Below, in pieces: positions 17,746 through 26,682 of a DNA stretch of 64,000 nucleotides. Every line of letters starts with the position of its first letter. The stretch's first letter is position 1. Below the pieces are notes generated by a model. That model made no database searches, was not told where the DNA came from, and saw only the letters and a list, made by a program, of their open reading frames with translations. The position numbers were made by a program, and so were the translations under genes. This DNA is from Ruminococcus sp. GTDB taxonomy: Bacteria > Bacillota > Clostridia > Oscillospirales > Ruminococcaceae. The stretch covers positions 1 through 64,000 of the forward strand of contig JAUNOG010000005.1 of NCBI GenBank assembly GCA_030531185.1, given 5' to 3'.

Positions 17746-18596
17746 TTTAATTCTCCTTTTTTGACCTTTAGCATATAATCCGTCATATTACCGTCCTCTG
17801 TACTGTTATAGGTATAACCGAATTTCTCGGCTACCTCGTTTGCCATTATGCGGAAAAGTCCGCAGGCGGTAAAAACGGCTTTCCATATATTTTCATAATC
17901 GCTGTCGGAATAGGTTGCGGCATACATATTATAAAGCTCCTCGGGAAGATATTTTCTGAAGTACTTTCCCGATTTGCCCGCAGAGACCTTAAAATCGTAA
18001 TTCATTCCGATATACCATTCTGTCATTTTATTGAGCATATCGCGAACACAGACGTTAAACATATTCATCACATAAGGAAGCTCGTCCCTTGCAATTCCCT
18101 TTGCAACATTGTTGAGACACCACCAGAATTCGTTACAGCAGTCGATAAAAAACTTTTCCGTCGGAGCTTTTACAAACCAGCAGTCCTCATTGGGCTTTAC
18201 GTCGGACAGATAACCGCACTTATCCAGCAGGACTACGGCAGGCTCTCCGTCGTTGACATAGTGGTGACTTGTAATTTTCAGATCAATGCGGTTTCCGTCC
18301 TCAAAAATGGTGAGGAACACAAAGCTGCCGTCATTGTCGGGAGGGATAAGCCCCATAGTTTCAGGGGTCTGCACAACAGCGATCTTACCGAATTTTTCTT
18401 CCAGCCACGCTCTGTTGTCCCAATAGGGAGAAACGTCCGTCACAAAATAAACTATGTCGTAATCTTGGTAAATATCCCTAGTTGTATGAGGGTCGGCGCG
18501 TGAGCCGTTGAGCATTACGGCAAGAACACGCTCGTCCTCCTTTGCGGTATTGATTATCAAATCGAACATTTCCTGTTCGGTACGCATTTTAGTCAT
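17742..18596 (-). CDS. ANT(6)-like aminoglycoside 6-adenylyltransferase family protein
   Basis: 284 residues, the length of the AadE/ANT(6) family. The nucleotidyltransferase motif MLNGSRADP...YQDYDIVYFV (about 27-51) supplies the Gly-Ser and the two metal-binding Asp residues. A further acidic motif, NRIDLKI, follows near residue 103. Characterised relatives adenylate streptomycin. Chromosomal members in gut Firmicutes are common and often not proven to confer resistance, so activity is an inference. AGAGGA lies 8 nt before the ATG. It overlaps the TfoX-C gene; no mobile-element sequence is visible around it. Confidence 0.87.
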   Translation of the reverse strand: MTKMRTEQEMFDLIINTAKEDERVLAVMLNGSRADPHTTRDIYQDYDIVYFVTDVSPYWDNRAWLEEKFGKIAVVQTPETMGLIPPDNDGSFVFLTIFEDGNRIDLKITSHHYVNDGEPAVVLLDKCGYLSDVKPNEDCWFVKAPTEKFFIDCCNEFWWCLNNVAKGIARDELPYVMNMFNVCVRDMLNKMTEWYIGMNYDFKVSAGKSGKYFRKYLPEELYNMYAATYSDSDYENIWKAVFTACGLFRIMANEVAEKFGYTYNSTEDGNMTDYMLKVKKGELK

Positions 18597-18608
18597 AATG
18601 TTATCCTC

Positions 18609-19049
18609 TCAGCAAATTCCCACAATGCGGTATTTCATCATATAACCGCCGAGATAGTAGGTCTTTCCCGCTATTATGGCGTGGTCTCCGCTCTCCGACG
18701 TGCAGTATTCCGTACACTCAAACGCTCCGTTTTCATAGGTGTGTCCTATATCGTAAAAGCCCATTTTATTCATAGCCTCCACTTCGGAACATCCGTAGCG
18801 CACAAAAACATAGCCGTTGCAAAGCCCTGTTGTGTCTCCGCTTGAATATATTCCTTTGCGGATAATCTCGATATCGTTTCCGTTGAGAGCGACGCTTTTC
18901 CACGTTCCGAATGCCTCAGAGGGGTCCCACGTTCTGAACACGTAATGGGAATACGCCGCAAATGCGATTATGATAACAGGTATCAGTATAAGTATGATTT
19001 TCTTTTTTCTGCTTTTGGTTTTGCTGTCGTCCATTTTATCTTTCTCCAT
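18609..19049 (-). CDS. Single-pass membrane protein, unknown
   Basis: 146 residues: a charged N-terminus, one transmembrane helix (about 17-36), then an extracytoplasmic domain of about 105 residues with five Cys, including CNGY and CTEYC. This hints at disulfides or lipid attachment, but there is no lipobox. No family recognised. It sits 12 bp upstream of the ANT(6)-like gene in the same direction. Confidence 0.65.
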   Translation of the reverse strand: MEKDKMDDSKTKSRKKKIILILIPVIIIAFAAYSHYVFRTWDPSEAFGTWKSVALNGNDIEIIRKGIYSSGDTTGLCNGYVFVRYGCSEVEAMNKMGFYDIGHTYENGAFECTEYCTSESGDHAIIAGKTYYLGGYMMKYRIVGIC

Positions 19050-19058
19050 TTACTTATC

Positions 19059-19934
19059 TCAATCTGCTTTATCTGCCGTCCATATTGCCGTTGAACCGCA
19101 GGGAAGAACTCCTCCCGACGCCTCTACAGGCAAGCCTATCTCGTCCGCTGTGACCTTTCCGCCGAAACGTACGCTCAGAATGTCGTTGAGAATATACGCC
19201 ATAACCGAGGGAGAAAGTCCCGTGGTATAGCTGTTAAGCAGGAAGAACAGCGGCTTATCGCTGAGCACGTCGGAGCAGGTTTTCACCAGATCGTAAATGC
19301 AGTCCTCCAGCTTCCAGACCTCGCCGCCCGGACCTCTGCCGTAGCTGGGAGGATCCATAACGACAGCGTCGTAGGTCTTGCCACGCTTTATCTCACGTCT
19401 CACAAACTTCTCGCAGTCGTCAACCAGCCAGCGGATAGGTTTGTCCGTCAAACCGGAAGCGGCGGCGTTTTCTCTTGCCCATTGGACCATTCCCTTTGAC
19501 GCGTCGACATGGGAAACGCTCGCTCCCGCCTCGGCGCAGGCAAGAGTTGCCCCGCCTGTGTATGCGAAAAGATTAAGCACTTTGACCTCGCGTCCCGCAT
19601 TTTTTATTTTGTCGGACATAAAATCCCAGTTGACCGCCTGCTCGGGAAAAAGCCCCGTATGCTTAAATCCTGTGGGGCGAATGATGAATTTCAGATTTCC
19701 GTATGAAACGTTCCAGCTTTCGGGAAGTCTGCGCCTGTACTCCCACTCGCCGCCGCCCTTTGAGGAACGGTGATAAATTCCGTCCGCCTTTTCCCACATA
19801 TCCGAACGTTTGGGCGACTTCCATATTATCTGCGGATCGGGGCGCACAAGTATCTTCCCGCCCCAGCTTTCAAGCTTGTCGCCGTCGGTGGTATCTAATA
19901 TTCTGTAATCCTTCCAGTTTTTTGTTAATCTCAT
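19059..19934 (-). CDS. Class I SAM-dependent methyltransferase (RlmI/RlmK-like)
   Basis: 291 residues. The motif LNLFAYTGGATLACAEAGA (about 120-138) is the SAM-binding glycine region, SHVDASKGMVQWARENA the acidic loop, and DAVVMDPPSYGRGPGGEVW the post-I/IV catalytic motif. The Asp-Pro-Pro-Ser motif is typical of the methyltransferase family that includes 23S rRNA cytosine methyltransferases. It lacks an N-terminal PUA domain, so it matches the shorter form. The RNA substrate is inferred from the family. Confidence 0.85.
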   Translation of the reverse strand: MRLTKNWKDYRILDTTDGDKLESWGGKILVRPDPQIIWKSPKRSDMWEKADGIYHRSSKGGGEWEYRRRLPESWNVSYGNLKFIIRPTGFKHTGLFPEQAVNWDFMSDKIKNAGREVKVLNLFAYTGGATLACAEAGASVSHVDASKGMVQWARENAAASGLTDKPIRWLVDDCEKFVRREIKRGKTYDAVVMDPPSYGRGPGGEVWKLEDCIYDLVKTCSDVLSDKPLFFLLNSYTTGLSPSVMAYILNDILSVRFGGKVTADEIGLPVEASGGVLPCGSTAIWTADKAD

Positions 19935-19938
19935 ATTT

Positions 19939-20349
19939 TTAGTCCTTTAAATCAAAATTCATAACAGCCATTGGCACTGCCCCGTTTTCGACCTGAAATC
20001 CTCTTTGCTTGTAAAATTCAACAAGACCTTTATTTTCTGCTATCAGCAGCAAATACAAATAATCTTTATAGCGACGCTTAATTCTTTCAACAAGCTCAGT
20101 TCCGATACCTTTGCCCTGATAATCGGGGTCGACAAGAAGATAATGCGCATATGCGGTAAGCGCGCCGTCATCAATGACATTGATAAGTCCAACCAATTTT
20201 TCTTTATCCCAAGCAGAAATTACCGTATCGGAATTTTCCAAAGCTTTTACAAGCTTGTTTGGATAATCGGCGCTTACCCAGCCAACGGATTGAAAAAGCT
20301 TCTTTAGCTGTTCTGCTTTAAACTCTTTGCAATTCTTGTAATCAATCAT
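19939..20349 (-). CDS. GNAT family N-acetyltransferase
   Basis: 136 residues covering one GNAT domain. The acetyl-CoA motif A appears as LVDPDYQGKGIGTELVERI (about 72-90), and VEFYKQRGFQ near the C-terminus is motif B. Substrate unknown. Its start overlaps the end of the WGR pseudogene by 4 nt and it lies 4 bp before the methyltransferase gene, so it belongs to the same minus-strand run. Confidence 0.88.
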   Translation of the reverse strand: MIDYKNCKEFKAEQLKKLFQSVGWVSADYPNKLVKALENSDTVISAWDKEKLVGLINVIDDGALTAYAHYLLVDPDYQGKGIGTELVERIKRRYKDYLYLLLIAENKGLVEFYKQRGFQVENGAVPMAVMNFDLKD

Positions 20350-21077
20350 TTGTATTCACCTTCAAAGGTCTGTAAATCCTCTGTCATTTTATCGGTAATC
20401 CCGCCGTCAAAATTTCCGTCGGTACGTTGACAGCAAAGCTTAAATCTTTTAATTGCATTTATCGCCCGAAGTTTAAGTCTTTCATCTATTTTTCCCGTCA
20501 TTTTGATCTGCGCAAACGCTGCGGCGTAAGTCACCATATCGCTTTGAACAACGTTCATTTCTTCCTCGCCGCTCATATTTTTTATGAAATTTTCATCAAC
20601 GCTGTCCGCAGGATAGTACTTCATTCCCCAGTCGTTTTCTATCAATATTTTAGGAAATTTATAAAAATCAAGCTTCGGCTTTTTCCTTATCTCCAAGGTA
20701 ATCGCATACAGCGTATCCGAACCCTCGTCACTGCCGAAGGGAGCATACTCCTCTCCGCAGTCGTAATAAAAGTCCTCCGTAAAATGCTCTGTAAATTTCG
20801 GGTGCGAGGTTTTGGGGTGAAGTCCCGTCTCTTCGTCGTCCAGAAAAATATGACTGCCGTAATCAAAATCAAAAATCTCGGTATAGCCCTTTTTTAATTT
20901 CTTTTTGATAAGACTTTACGCATTCTTTATGCATTGCGCCGCGGTATCAAATGTCTTTACCTCATACTTACCTATCGCCCCCGCTTTGCCGTAGTTAACG
21001 GCAAAATCAGTTCCGCTGTAATCTATGTTCCAGAATTTATCCGATTTTTCATCTTTGTAAGCAAATGCGCGTTTCAT
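20346..21077 (-). pseudogene. WGR-domain protein gene interrupted by one in-frame stop codon
   Basis: One continuous frame of 244 codons runs from an ATG at 21077 (GGAGGT site upstream) to a TAA at 20346, interrupted only by a TAA at 20918-20916. Before the stop, about 53 residues contain a WGR domain (FWNIDYSGTDFAVNYGKAGAIGKY). After it the same frame continues as SLIKKKLKKGYTEIFDFD and on to the expected C-terminal domain (HFTEDFYYDCGEEYAPFGSD..., YPADSVDENFIKNM...). Related WGR proteins have Gln or a similar residue at that point (from memory), so a C-to-T change would explain it. No frameshift is needed. It may be a recent pseudogene, two separate products, or a base error. WGR domains bind nucleic acids; the role here is unknown. 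Confidence 0.75.
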
Positions 21078-21081
21078 TTTT

Positions 21082-21771
21082 TTACCTCCACGGTCTTTTC
21101 TTTTCCGTCCAGCCCTTGGCTTTCCAGTATTCGCTGTCGGCAGGGTTCCAGCCCTTTTTATTTGCAAAATGCATTGCGGTAAAGAATCCCCAGCCTTTCA
21201 GACTTACTCTCGGTTTTACTGTACTGCCGCATATTTTCTTCGCAATTTTATCGGTTTTCTTTTCAATAACACGCATTTTTGACGGCTTTATCTCATTCCA
21301 TGAGGTAGCACTTACTGCTATGCCGATTTTGTATATTTTCGGTATTCCCCAGAAAAACAAGCTGTCTGCCATATCTTTGTTTGTGAAACTCATACCCGCT
21401 CCCGCCGCCGTGGAGATGACCACCGCCTGCTTTGAAAACATTTTTCCCTCGGGACGGTGAATCAGCCACCTCCAGCCGTAATGGTCAAGCCACGCTTTCA
21501 TCGAGCCTGTGCAGTGGTAAACATAGACTGGCGAGGTAAGTATTATCAAGTCCGCCTCGTCGACCGCTTTGGTTATGGGGCTGAGCTTTTCATAATGCGG
21601 ACACTTTTCCTCGCTTTTCATAAAGCAGTTAGTACACCCGCAGCAGAATTCACCGAAATCTCTCGGGAGAAAAAATTCCGTTATCTCTCCGCCTATCTTG
21701 TCGGCAAGCATTCTGCCTATGTGATAGGTAGAGCCTTTGTGGTTCTGTCCGTTTACTATGCAGATTTTCAT
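21082..21771 (-). CDS. Flavodoxin-fold NAD(P)H:FMN oxidoreductase family protein
   Basis: 229 residues. The N-terminal KICIVNGQNHKGSTYHIG is the flavin phosphate-binding loop of the NADPH-dependent FMN reductase and iron-sulfur flavoprotein group. CCGCTNCFMKSEEKC (about 43-57) gives clustered Cys, and LTSPVYVYHCTGSMKAWLD is the typical flavin-contacting strand. A C-terminal extension (about 170-229) is basic and aromatic. It probably carries FMN in electron transfer or quinone/nitro reduction; the partner is unknown. It lies immediately upstream of the WGR gene. Confidence 0.85.
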   Translation of the reverse strand: MKICIVNGQNHKGSTYHIGRMLADKIGGEITEFFLPRDFGEFCCGCTNCFMKSEEKCPHYEKLSPITKAVDEADLIILTSPVYVYHCTGSMKAWLDHYGWRWLIHRPEGKMFSKQAVVISTAAGAGMSFTNKDMADSLFFWGIPKIYKIGIAVSATSWNEIKPSKMRVIEKKTDKIAKKICGSTVKPRVSLKGWGFFTAMHFANKKGWNPADSEYWKAKGWTEKKRPWR

Positions 21772-21845
21772 AAGCCTCTACTCCCTTAATGATACATCAT
21801 TGCGCATCTCAATTCGCACGGATAATATCCGCTCTTACGAAAATA

Positions 21846-23201
21846 TCATATCTGCATATTCTCAATAAGCTCCGCAATCTTATAAGCGTACTCGGTAATA
21901 ATTCCCGTGCGCTTGCCCTCTATCATAACTCTTACAAGCGGCTCCGTACCCGACTCGCGGACTAATATCCTGCCCTCGTCGCCGAGCTTTTCCTCGTACA
22001 TTTTAATGGCGTCGGTGACCTCCTTGCACTTTTCCCACATACCCTTTTTGTCGGAGGTTATCTTTACATTCACCAGTATCTGAGGATAGCACTCCATACA
22101 AGCCGCAAGCTCGCTCGCCTTTTTGCCGGTCTTTGTCATTATGGACAGCAGTTTTGTACCCGTAAGCTCTCCGTCCCCCGTATTGGCGTGGTCGAGTAGA
22201 ATAATATGTCCCGACTGCTCGCCGCCTATATTGTAGCCGCCCGCCTGCATTTCCTCAAGAACATACCTGTCGCCTACTTTTGTGGTAGTCGCAACAATGC
22301 CGTTTGCCTTTGCAAACTTAAAAAATCCCAGATTTGTCATTACCGTCACCACGCAGGTGTTGCTTGCAAGAGTTCCTTCGGCTTTCATAAACTTTGAGAA
22401 TACCGCAAGCAGCTTGTCGCCGTCGATAAGCTCGCCGTTTTCGTCTACGGCAAGACATCTGTCCGCGTCGCCGTCAAAGGCAAGACCCACGTTGCACTTG
22501 TTCTCCACTACCGCCCTTTTAAGGCTCTCCATATGAGTTGAACCGCAGTTTTCGTTGATGTTAGTACCGTCGGGCTTGTCGTTTATCATAACGCACTTTG
22601 CGCCAAGTCCCTCGAATATCCTCTGAGCGCACACGCTTGCGGAGCCGTTGGCACAGTCGAGACATACCTTGATGCCCTTGAAATCCACATCTACCGTTTT
22701 CATAACATAGCGTATGTAATCCCATACAGCGTCCTTTTCGCAGTAGATATGACCTACCTCCGAGCCTTCGCAGAGCTGTTTGTTCATTTCCTCGGGCTTA
22801 TCGAGAATAAGCTCCTCTATCTCGTTTTCTATTTCGTCGGAAAGCTTAAAACCGCTGCCCGAGAAAAGCTTGATACCGTTGAACTCCACGGAATTGTGGG
22901 AGGCTGAGATCATCACGCCTGCGTCGGCGTTGTACTTCTTGACCAGCATTGCCACCGCAGGAGTAGGCACAACGCCTAAAATATGGGCGTCCGCGCCAAC
23001 GGAGCATATGCCCGCTATCAAAGCCGACTCCAATATATCTCCCGAAATTCTTGTATCCTTGCCGATAATTATTTTTGCCTTGTGATTTGCTTCCTTAGTA
23101 AGCACCAGCGCCGCCGCCCTGCCTATCTGCATTGCCGTTTCGCAGGTAAGCTCCGTTATTGCAACGCCTCTCGCGCCGTCTGTTCCGAATAATCTTCCCA
23201 T
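21846..23201 (-). CDS. glmM: Phosphoglucosamine mutase GlmM
   Basis: 451 residues, standard for GlmM. LFGTDGARG opens the protein. The phosphorylated serine is Ser101 in SASHN. FDGDADR (near 245) binds metal, GGEQSGH (near 327) is the sugar-binding loop, and RESGTEPLVRVMIEG near the C-terminus binds phosphate. It converts glucosamine-6-phosphate to glucosamine-1-phosphate for UDP-GlcNAc, the substrate of MurA encoded 3.5 kb away on the other strand. Confidence 0.97.
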   Translation of the reverse strand: MGRLFGTDGARGVAITELTCETAMQIGRAAALVLTKEANHKAKIIIGKDTRISGDILESALIAGICSVGADAHILGVVPTPAVAMLVKKYNADAGVMISASHNSVEFNGIKLFSGSGFKLSDEIENEIEELILDKPEEMNKQLCEGSEVGHIYCEKDAVWDYIRYVMKTVDVDFKGIKVCLDCANGSASVCAQRIFEGLGAKCVMINDKPDGTNINENCGSTHMESLKRAVVENKCNVGLAFDGDADRCLAVDENGELIDGDKLLAVFSKFMKAEGTLASNTCVVTVMTNLGFFKFAKANGIVATTTKVGDRYVLEEMQAGGYNIGGEQSGHIILLDHANTGDGELTGTKLLSIMTKTGKKASELAACMECYPQILVNVKITSDKKGMWEKCKEVTDAIKMYEEKLGDEGRILVRESGTEPLVRVMIEGKRTGIITEYAYKIAELIENMQI

Positions 23202-23241
23202 ATCAATTTCTCCTTACATTTATGTCAATAATAATTTATAG

Positions 23242-23733
23242 TTATCGCCTTAATAACATTTCAAGCTCGGTTACCGTATCTCCGTTAACCTCTTGGGAAA
23301 CTTCCTTTCCCGTAAATTCAAAGCCCATTTTCCTGTAAAATCCAACTGCGTTTTCGTTGCCTTTCAGCACGAAAAGCGTTACGTTCGGATATCGGATATC
23401 CTCAAGAGCCTTTTCAACCAGCGCTCTGCCTATTCCGCATTTATGGAAGTCCTTAAGCACATACAATGCAACGATCTCTCCGCTGTCTTTATTTGTGACG
23501 AAATCCCTCGCCTGCGGCAAATAGCCAACAATCCCGACTACCCGTCCGCCGCATACAGCCGCCAATTTATTTTCGGGCCTTTTTCCCGCCATTTCCGTCC
23601 ACTTTTCCAAGGAACGTCCATCAAGCACGCTGTCGGGCATAAGTCCCCGATAGGTTTCGCCCCAAGCGGTATAAATCACATAGCCGAAATCCTCCGCCAT
23701 ATCGGAGGTCATTTTAACTATCCGGAAATCCAA
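23242..23733 (-). CDS. GNAT family N-acetyltransferase
   Basis: 163 residues from a TTG at 23733, chosen because GGAGGG lies 6 nt upstream; longer in-frame starts overlap that site. One GNAT domain: LYVLKDFHKCGIGRALVEKAL (motif A) and AVGFYRKMGFEFTGKE (motif B). Substrate unknown. About 40 bp downstream of it lies glmM on the same strand. Confidence 0.85.
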   Translation of the reverse strand: MDFRIVKMTSDMAEDFGYVIYTAWGETYRGLMPDSVLDGRSLEKWTEMAGKRPENKLAAVCGGRVVGIVGYLPQARDFVTNKDSGEIVALYVLKDFHKCGIGRALVEKALEDIRYPNVTLFVLKGNENAVGFYRKMGFEFTGKEVSQEVNGDTVTELEMLLRR

Positions 23734-23792
23734 CAAAATCCCTCCCGTAAACACCAAAGCGCAAGTTACAAAATCCGCCGCAGGCGCACCTT

Positions 23793-23826
23793 AATTGTGC
23801 ATTGTGCATTGTGAATTGTGCATTGT
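23793..23826. repeat. Short direct repeat (ATTGTGC / ATTGTGA units)
   Basis: Four near-identical 7-8-bp units of ATTGTGCA type run tandemly between the GNAT gene and ruvB, ending at the ruvB stop codon. Such AT-rich tandem units are common in intergenic DNA and prone to slippage; no function is evident. Confidence 0.7.
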
Positions 23827-24863
23827 TAAAAGTGCGTCTGTCCGTCTTTTAAAATTCCCAAGTGGTCGTAGGCAAGCTGAGTGGCGCACCGTCCCCTCGG
23901 AGTTTTTGACAGAAAGCCCAGCTGCATAAGGTACGGCTCGCATACGTCCTCAAGAGTGATAGCCTCCTCGCCTATTGCCGCCGCAAGAGTGCTCAGACCT
24001 ACGGGACCGCCGTTATAGCCCTTGATTATCATTAAAAGCAAGCGTTTGTCGAGAGTATCAAGACCCAGACTATCGACCTCCATACGGTTAAGAGCTATCT
24101 TTGCAATGTCCGCCGTAACTCTTCCGTCGCCTATAACGTCCGCAAAATCACGTACCCGCTTTAAAAATCTGTTGGCAATTCTCGGAGTGCCCCTCGAACG
24201 CTTGGCTATCTCCTCCGCGCCCTCTCGGTCGCACGCCACGCCTAAGATCACTGCGGAACGCTCGACAATGTCCGCAAGCTGTTCGACGCTGTAAAGCTCC
24301 AGATGCTGTATAACTCCGAAACGGTCTCTCAGCGGAGCGGAAAGCTGTCCCGAACGGGTAGTCGCGCCGATAAGCGTAAATCTGTTCAGCTCAATTCTTA
24401 TGGAACGAGCCGCAGGACCCTTGCCCATAATGATATCCAGCGCATAGTCCTCCATAGCGGAATACAGAACTTCCTCGACTTGTCTGGAAAGTCTGTGTAT
24501 CTCGTCGATAAAAAGCACGTCTCCCTTTTCCAGATTTGTAAGCAGAGCCGCCAGATCTCCCGGCTTTTCAATAGTCGGACCTGTGGTAGTCCTGATATTA
24601 ACGCCCATTTCGTGAGCGATAATATTTGACAGCGTGGTCTTGCCCAGACCCGGAGGCCCGTACAGCAGAACGTGATCCAGACTGTCCCCTCGTTTTTTCG
24701 CCGCCTGAATGTATATCTTCATATTCTCCTTGACCTTGTCCTGACCGATATATTCGTCAAGTGTTTTAGGTCTGAGGCTGACTTCAAAATCATCTGTGGT
24801 CTCCTGCTCGGTTTCCTTCGGGGAAACAATTCGGTCAAAGTCGAAATCTCCCTCTTCAATCAT
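23826..24863 (-). CDS. ruvB: Holliday junction branch migration DNA helicase RuvB
   Basis: 345 residues. [11 protein letters not shown], Walker [10 protein letters not shown] (about 69-77), Walker [10 protein letters not shown], sensor [18 protein letters not shown], and the C-terminal winged-helix (TPRGR) are all present. RuvB is the hexameric motor that drives Holliday-junction branch migration together with RuvA. Encoded downstream of ruvC and ruvA in the classical order. Confidence 0.98.
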   Translation of the reverse strand: MIEEGDFDFDRIVSPKETEQETTDDFEVSLRPKTLDEYIGQDKVKENMKIYIQAAKKRGDSLDHVLLYGPPGLGKTTLSNIIAHEMGVNIRTTTGPTIEKPGDLAALLTNLEKGDVLFIDEIHRLSRQVEEVLYSAMEDYALDIIMGKGPAARSIRIELNRFTLIGATTRSGQLSAPLRDRFGVIQHLELYSVEQLADIVERSAVILGVACDREGAEEIAKRSRGTPRIANRFLKRVRDFADVIGDGRVTADIAKIALNRMEVDSLGLDTLDKRLLLMIIKGYNGGPVGLSTLAAAIGEEAITLEDVCEPYLMQLGFLSKTPRGRCATQLAYDHLGILKDGQTHF

Positions 24864-24907
24864 TTATCAGTCACTCCTTCCATTATATTCAAAAAAACGT
24901 TATATGG

Positions 24908-25507
24908 TTAAAATTTAGCAAGTCCGATCAGCGCTTTTTTTATAAGCTCCTCAACAGGCAGGTTCGGGTCAAGCTTGGATACCGCCTGTACCGCCTCACC
25001 CTCGGTGTAGCCAAGTACCACAAGTGCTGTAACAGCCTCGCCGACTGCTCCCCCTTGGGGCACGGCAGGAACAAAGTCCGAAGCACCTCTTACCGAAACG
25101 GTATTTTCCTTTGCTATCTTGTCTTTAAGCTCGAGGACTATCCTCTGAGCCGTTTTTGCTCCTATTCCCTTGCATTTTGTGAGACTTTTGGCGTCCCCCG
25201 TAGCGACCGCAAGGGCAAACTGCGAGGGAGAATTTGACGACAGGATCGATATCGCCGCCTTTGGTCCTACTCCCGAAACGGTTATAAGCATTTTAAAGCA
25301 TTTCAGCTCCTCCTGAGTTGAGAACCCGAACAGGTCGGCGGCGTCCTCTCTCACCGCAAGGTAGGTGTACAGCATTACCTCGTCGCTGCCCGCAATTTTT
25401 TGCAGAGTGTAATACGTGGTCTTGCAGGCGTAGCCTACTCCTCCGCACTCAACGACTGCAAGCTCATTTTCCGTATGTATAAGCTTTCCTCTTACTGAAT
25501 ATATCAT
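24908..25507 (-). CDS. ruvA: Holliday junction branch migration protein RuvA
   Basis: 199 residues. An N-terminal OB-fold (MIYSVRGKLIHTENELAVVECGGVGY...) leads to two helix-hairpin-helix motifs (VSGVGPKAAISIL and CKGIGAKTAQRIVLELKDK). After a linker comes domain III (GEAVTALVVLGYTEGEAVQAV), which contacts RuvB. It binds the four-way junction and loads RuvB. Normal length. Confidence 0.98.
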   Translation of the reverse strand: MIYSVRGKLIHTENELAVVECGGVGYACKTTYYTLQKIAGSDEVMLYTYLAVREDAADLFGFSTQEELKCFKMLITVSGVGPKAAISILSSNSPSQFALAVATGDAKSLTKCKGIGAKTAQRIVLELKDKIAKENTVSVRGASDFVPAVPQGGAVGEAVTALVVLGYTEGEAVQAVSKLDPNLPVEELIKKALIGLAKF

Positions 25508-25527
25508 AAAATCACCTTTTCATTTTC

Positions 25528-26031
25528 TTAGCTTTGCTCAAGCTTTCCCAGCACCTTTCTGGTGTTGACCGACAGCGCGTGAGTGATCGCAATAGCCACG
25601 GCGTCCGCCGTATCGTCGGGCTTGATAATGTGCGGAAGCTTCAGCATAGTCCTTGTCATTTCCTGAACCTGTTTTTTCTCTGCGCGTCCATAGCCCACAA
25701 TAGAGCATTTGACCTGCAAGGGAGTGTATTCGTAAATAGGTATTCCCTCCAAAATAGCGGGAAGAACCGTAACGCCTCTCGCCTGAGCTACGTCAATAGC
25801 GGTCTTTTCATTTGTGTTGAAAAACAGCTTTTCTATACCCATTTCATCGGGCTGATATTTTTTTATAATTTGCGTCATATCGAGATATATGGACTTCAGC
25901 CTTGCAGAAAAATCCATACCCGCAGGGGTGGTAACAGCTCCGTAGCCCACAAGCTTACATTGTCCCCTGATATAATCCACCACCCCGTAGCCCACAATAG
26001 CGTACCCGGGGTCAATGCCGAGAATTCTCAA
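25528..26031 (-). CDS. ruvC: Crossover junction endodeoxyribonuclease RuvC
   Basis: 167 residues from a TTG at 26031, preceded by GGAGG at 9 nt; a TTG two codons earlier is closer to that site and also possible. The catalytic acidic residues are D7 in GIDPG, E67 in GIEKLFF and the Asp pair in PDDTADAVAIA. RuvC cuts Holliday junctions symmetrically. First gene of ruvCAB. Confidence 0.96.
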   Translation of the reverse strand: MRILGIDPGYAIVGYGVVDYIRGQCKLVGYGAVTTPAGMDFSARLKSIYLDMTQIIKKYQPDEMGIEKLFFNTNEKTAIDVAQARGVTVLPAILEGIPIYEYTPLQVKCSIVGYGRAEKKQVQEMTRTMLKLPHIIKPDDTADAVAIAITHALSVNTRKVLGKLEQS

Positions 26032-26475
26032 ATCCAATGTCCTCCCCGAAACAGGCAATGTACAAAAGGGTACAACGCCTCATAATAACAATTAATTATA
26101 CCACATATTTTGCATAATTGCAAGGGAAATGCCCACTTTTCACCTTTTTGACACATTATATAAAAGAAAAATTACAGCAAAAGCTCCTGCGTTTTTTAGA
26201 TATATTAACCATATCCGCACAGTTGGGGATAAAATCGGGGATTTTAATTCCGCATAGAATATTGAACGCTCTTTTGTGTAAAATATTGTACAAGTTTGAC
26301 GTTTCTCACAGCAATTTTTGTCAAGTGAGTAATCATTTGGACAGTACGCACGTTGAAAAGTTATAAAACGCTTACATTCGGGCTTTTAAGCGCATAACAT
26401 TGTATACATTCTGTAATTTTTGAGACCGTAAATCCAAAAAAATTTGCGCTTTAGAGAAAAAAATCCGATAAACTA
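26032..26475. other. Intergenic region upstream of ruvC and murA
   Basis: About 440 AT-rich bases between the divergent ruvC and murA units. The only open frame of size (26118-26366) lacks a ribosome site and resembles no protein. No tRNA or repeat was seen. It presumably contains the ruvCAB promoter, which I could not place confidently. Confidence 0.5.
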
Positions 26476-26504
26476 TTGATTTTTCAGACGGGATATGTTA
26501 CAAT
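26476..26504 (+). promoter_or_regulatory. Promoter of murA
   Basis: TTGATT (26476-26481), 17-bp spacer, TACAAT (26499-26504). It predicts a leader of about 170 nt. Confidence 0.7.
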
Positions 26505-26530
26505 AATTAAGTATTATGAAATGACTTGTA

Positions 26531-26664
26531 CAGCAGTTTATATGTATTTTTCCAATATGATTTTCTGCTGTTATCCATATAAATATTATTCCGCAGTCAT
26601 TTACAACGCTAAAGCTGCGGCTAAAAACAGGCGGCGAAAGAGATAAACATAATTTACGCGCCGC
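26531..26664 (+). promoter_or_regulatory. Structured 5' leader of murA with three consecutive hairpins
   Basis: Three exact inverted repeats follow each other: CAGCAG (26531) with CTGCTG (26565), CCGCAG (26591) with CTGCGG (26615), and GCGGCG (26631) with CGCCGC (26659). The last ends 3 nt before the AAGGAG ribosome site. There is no T tract, so these are not ordinary terminators. A translational control role is inference; no known riboswitch was recognised. Confidence 0.45.
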
Positions 26665-26682
26665 TGTAAGGAGTGTTAAAAT

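Noticed and set aside
17742..18596. Mobile resistance island around the ANT(6)-like gene
   Set aside because: No transposase, integrase, inverted repeats or composition shift is visible in the flanking 5 kb.
26118..26366. 82-codon plus-strand frame between ruvC and murA
   Set aside because: No ribosome site, no recognisable motif, AT-rich composition unlike the neighbours, and it lies upstream of the murA promoter.
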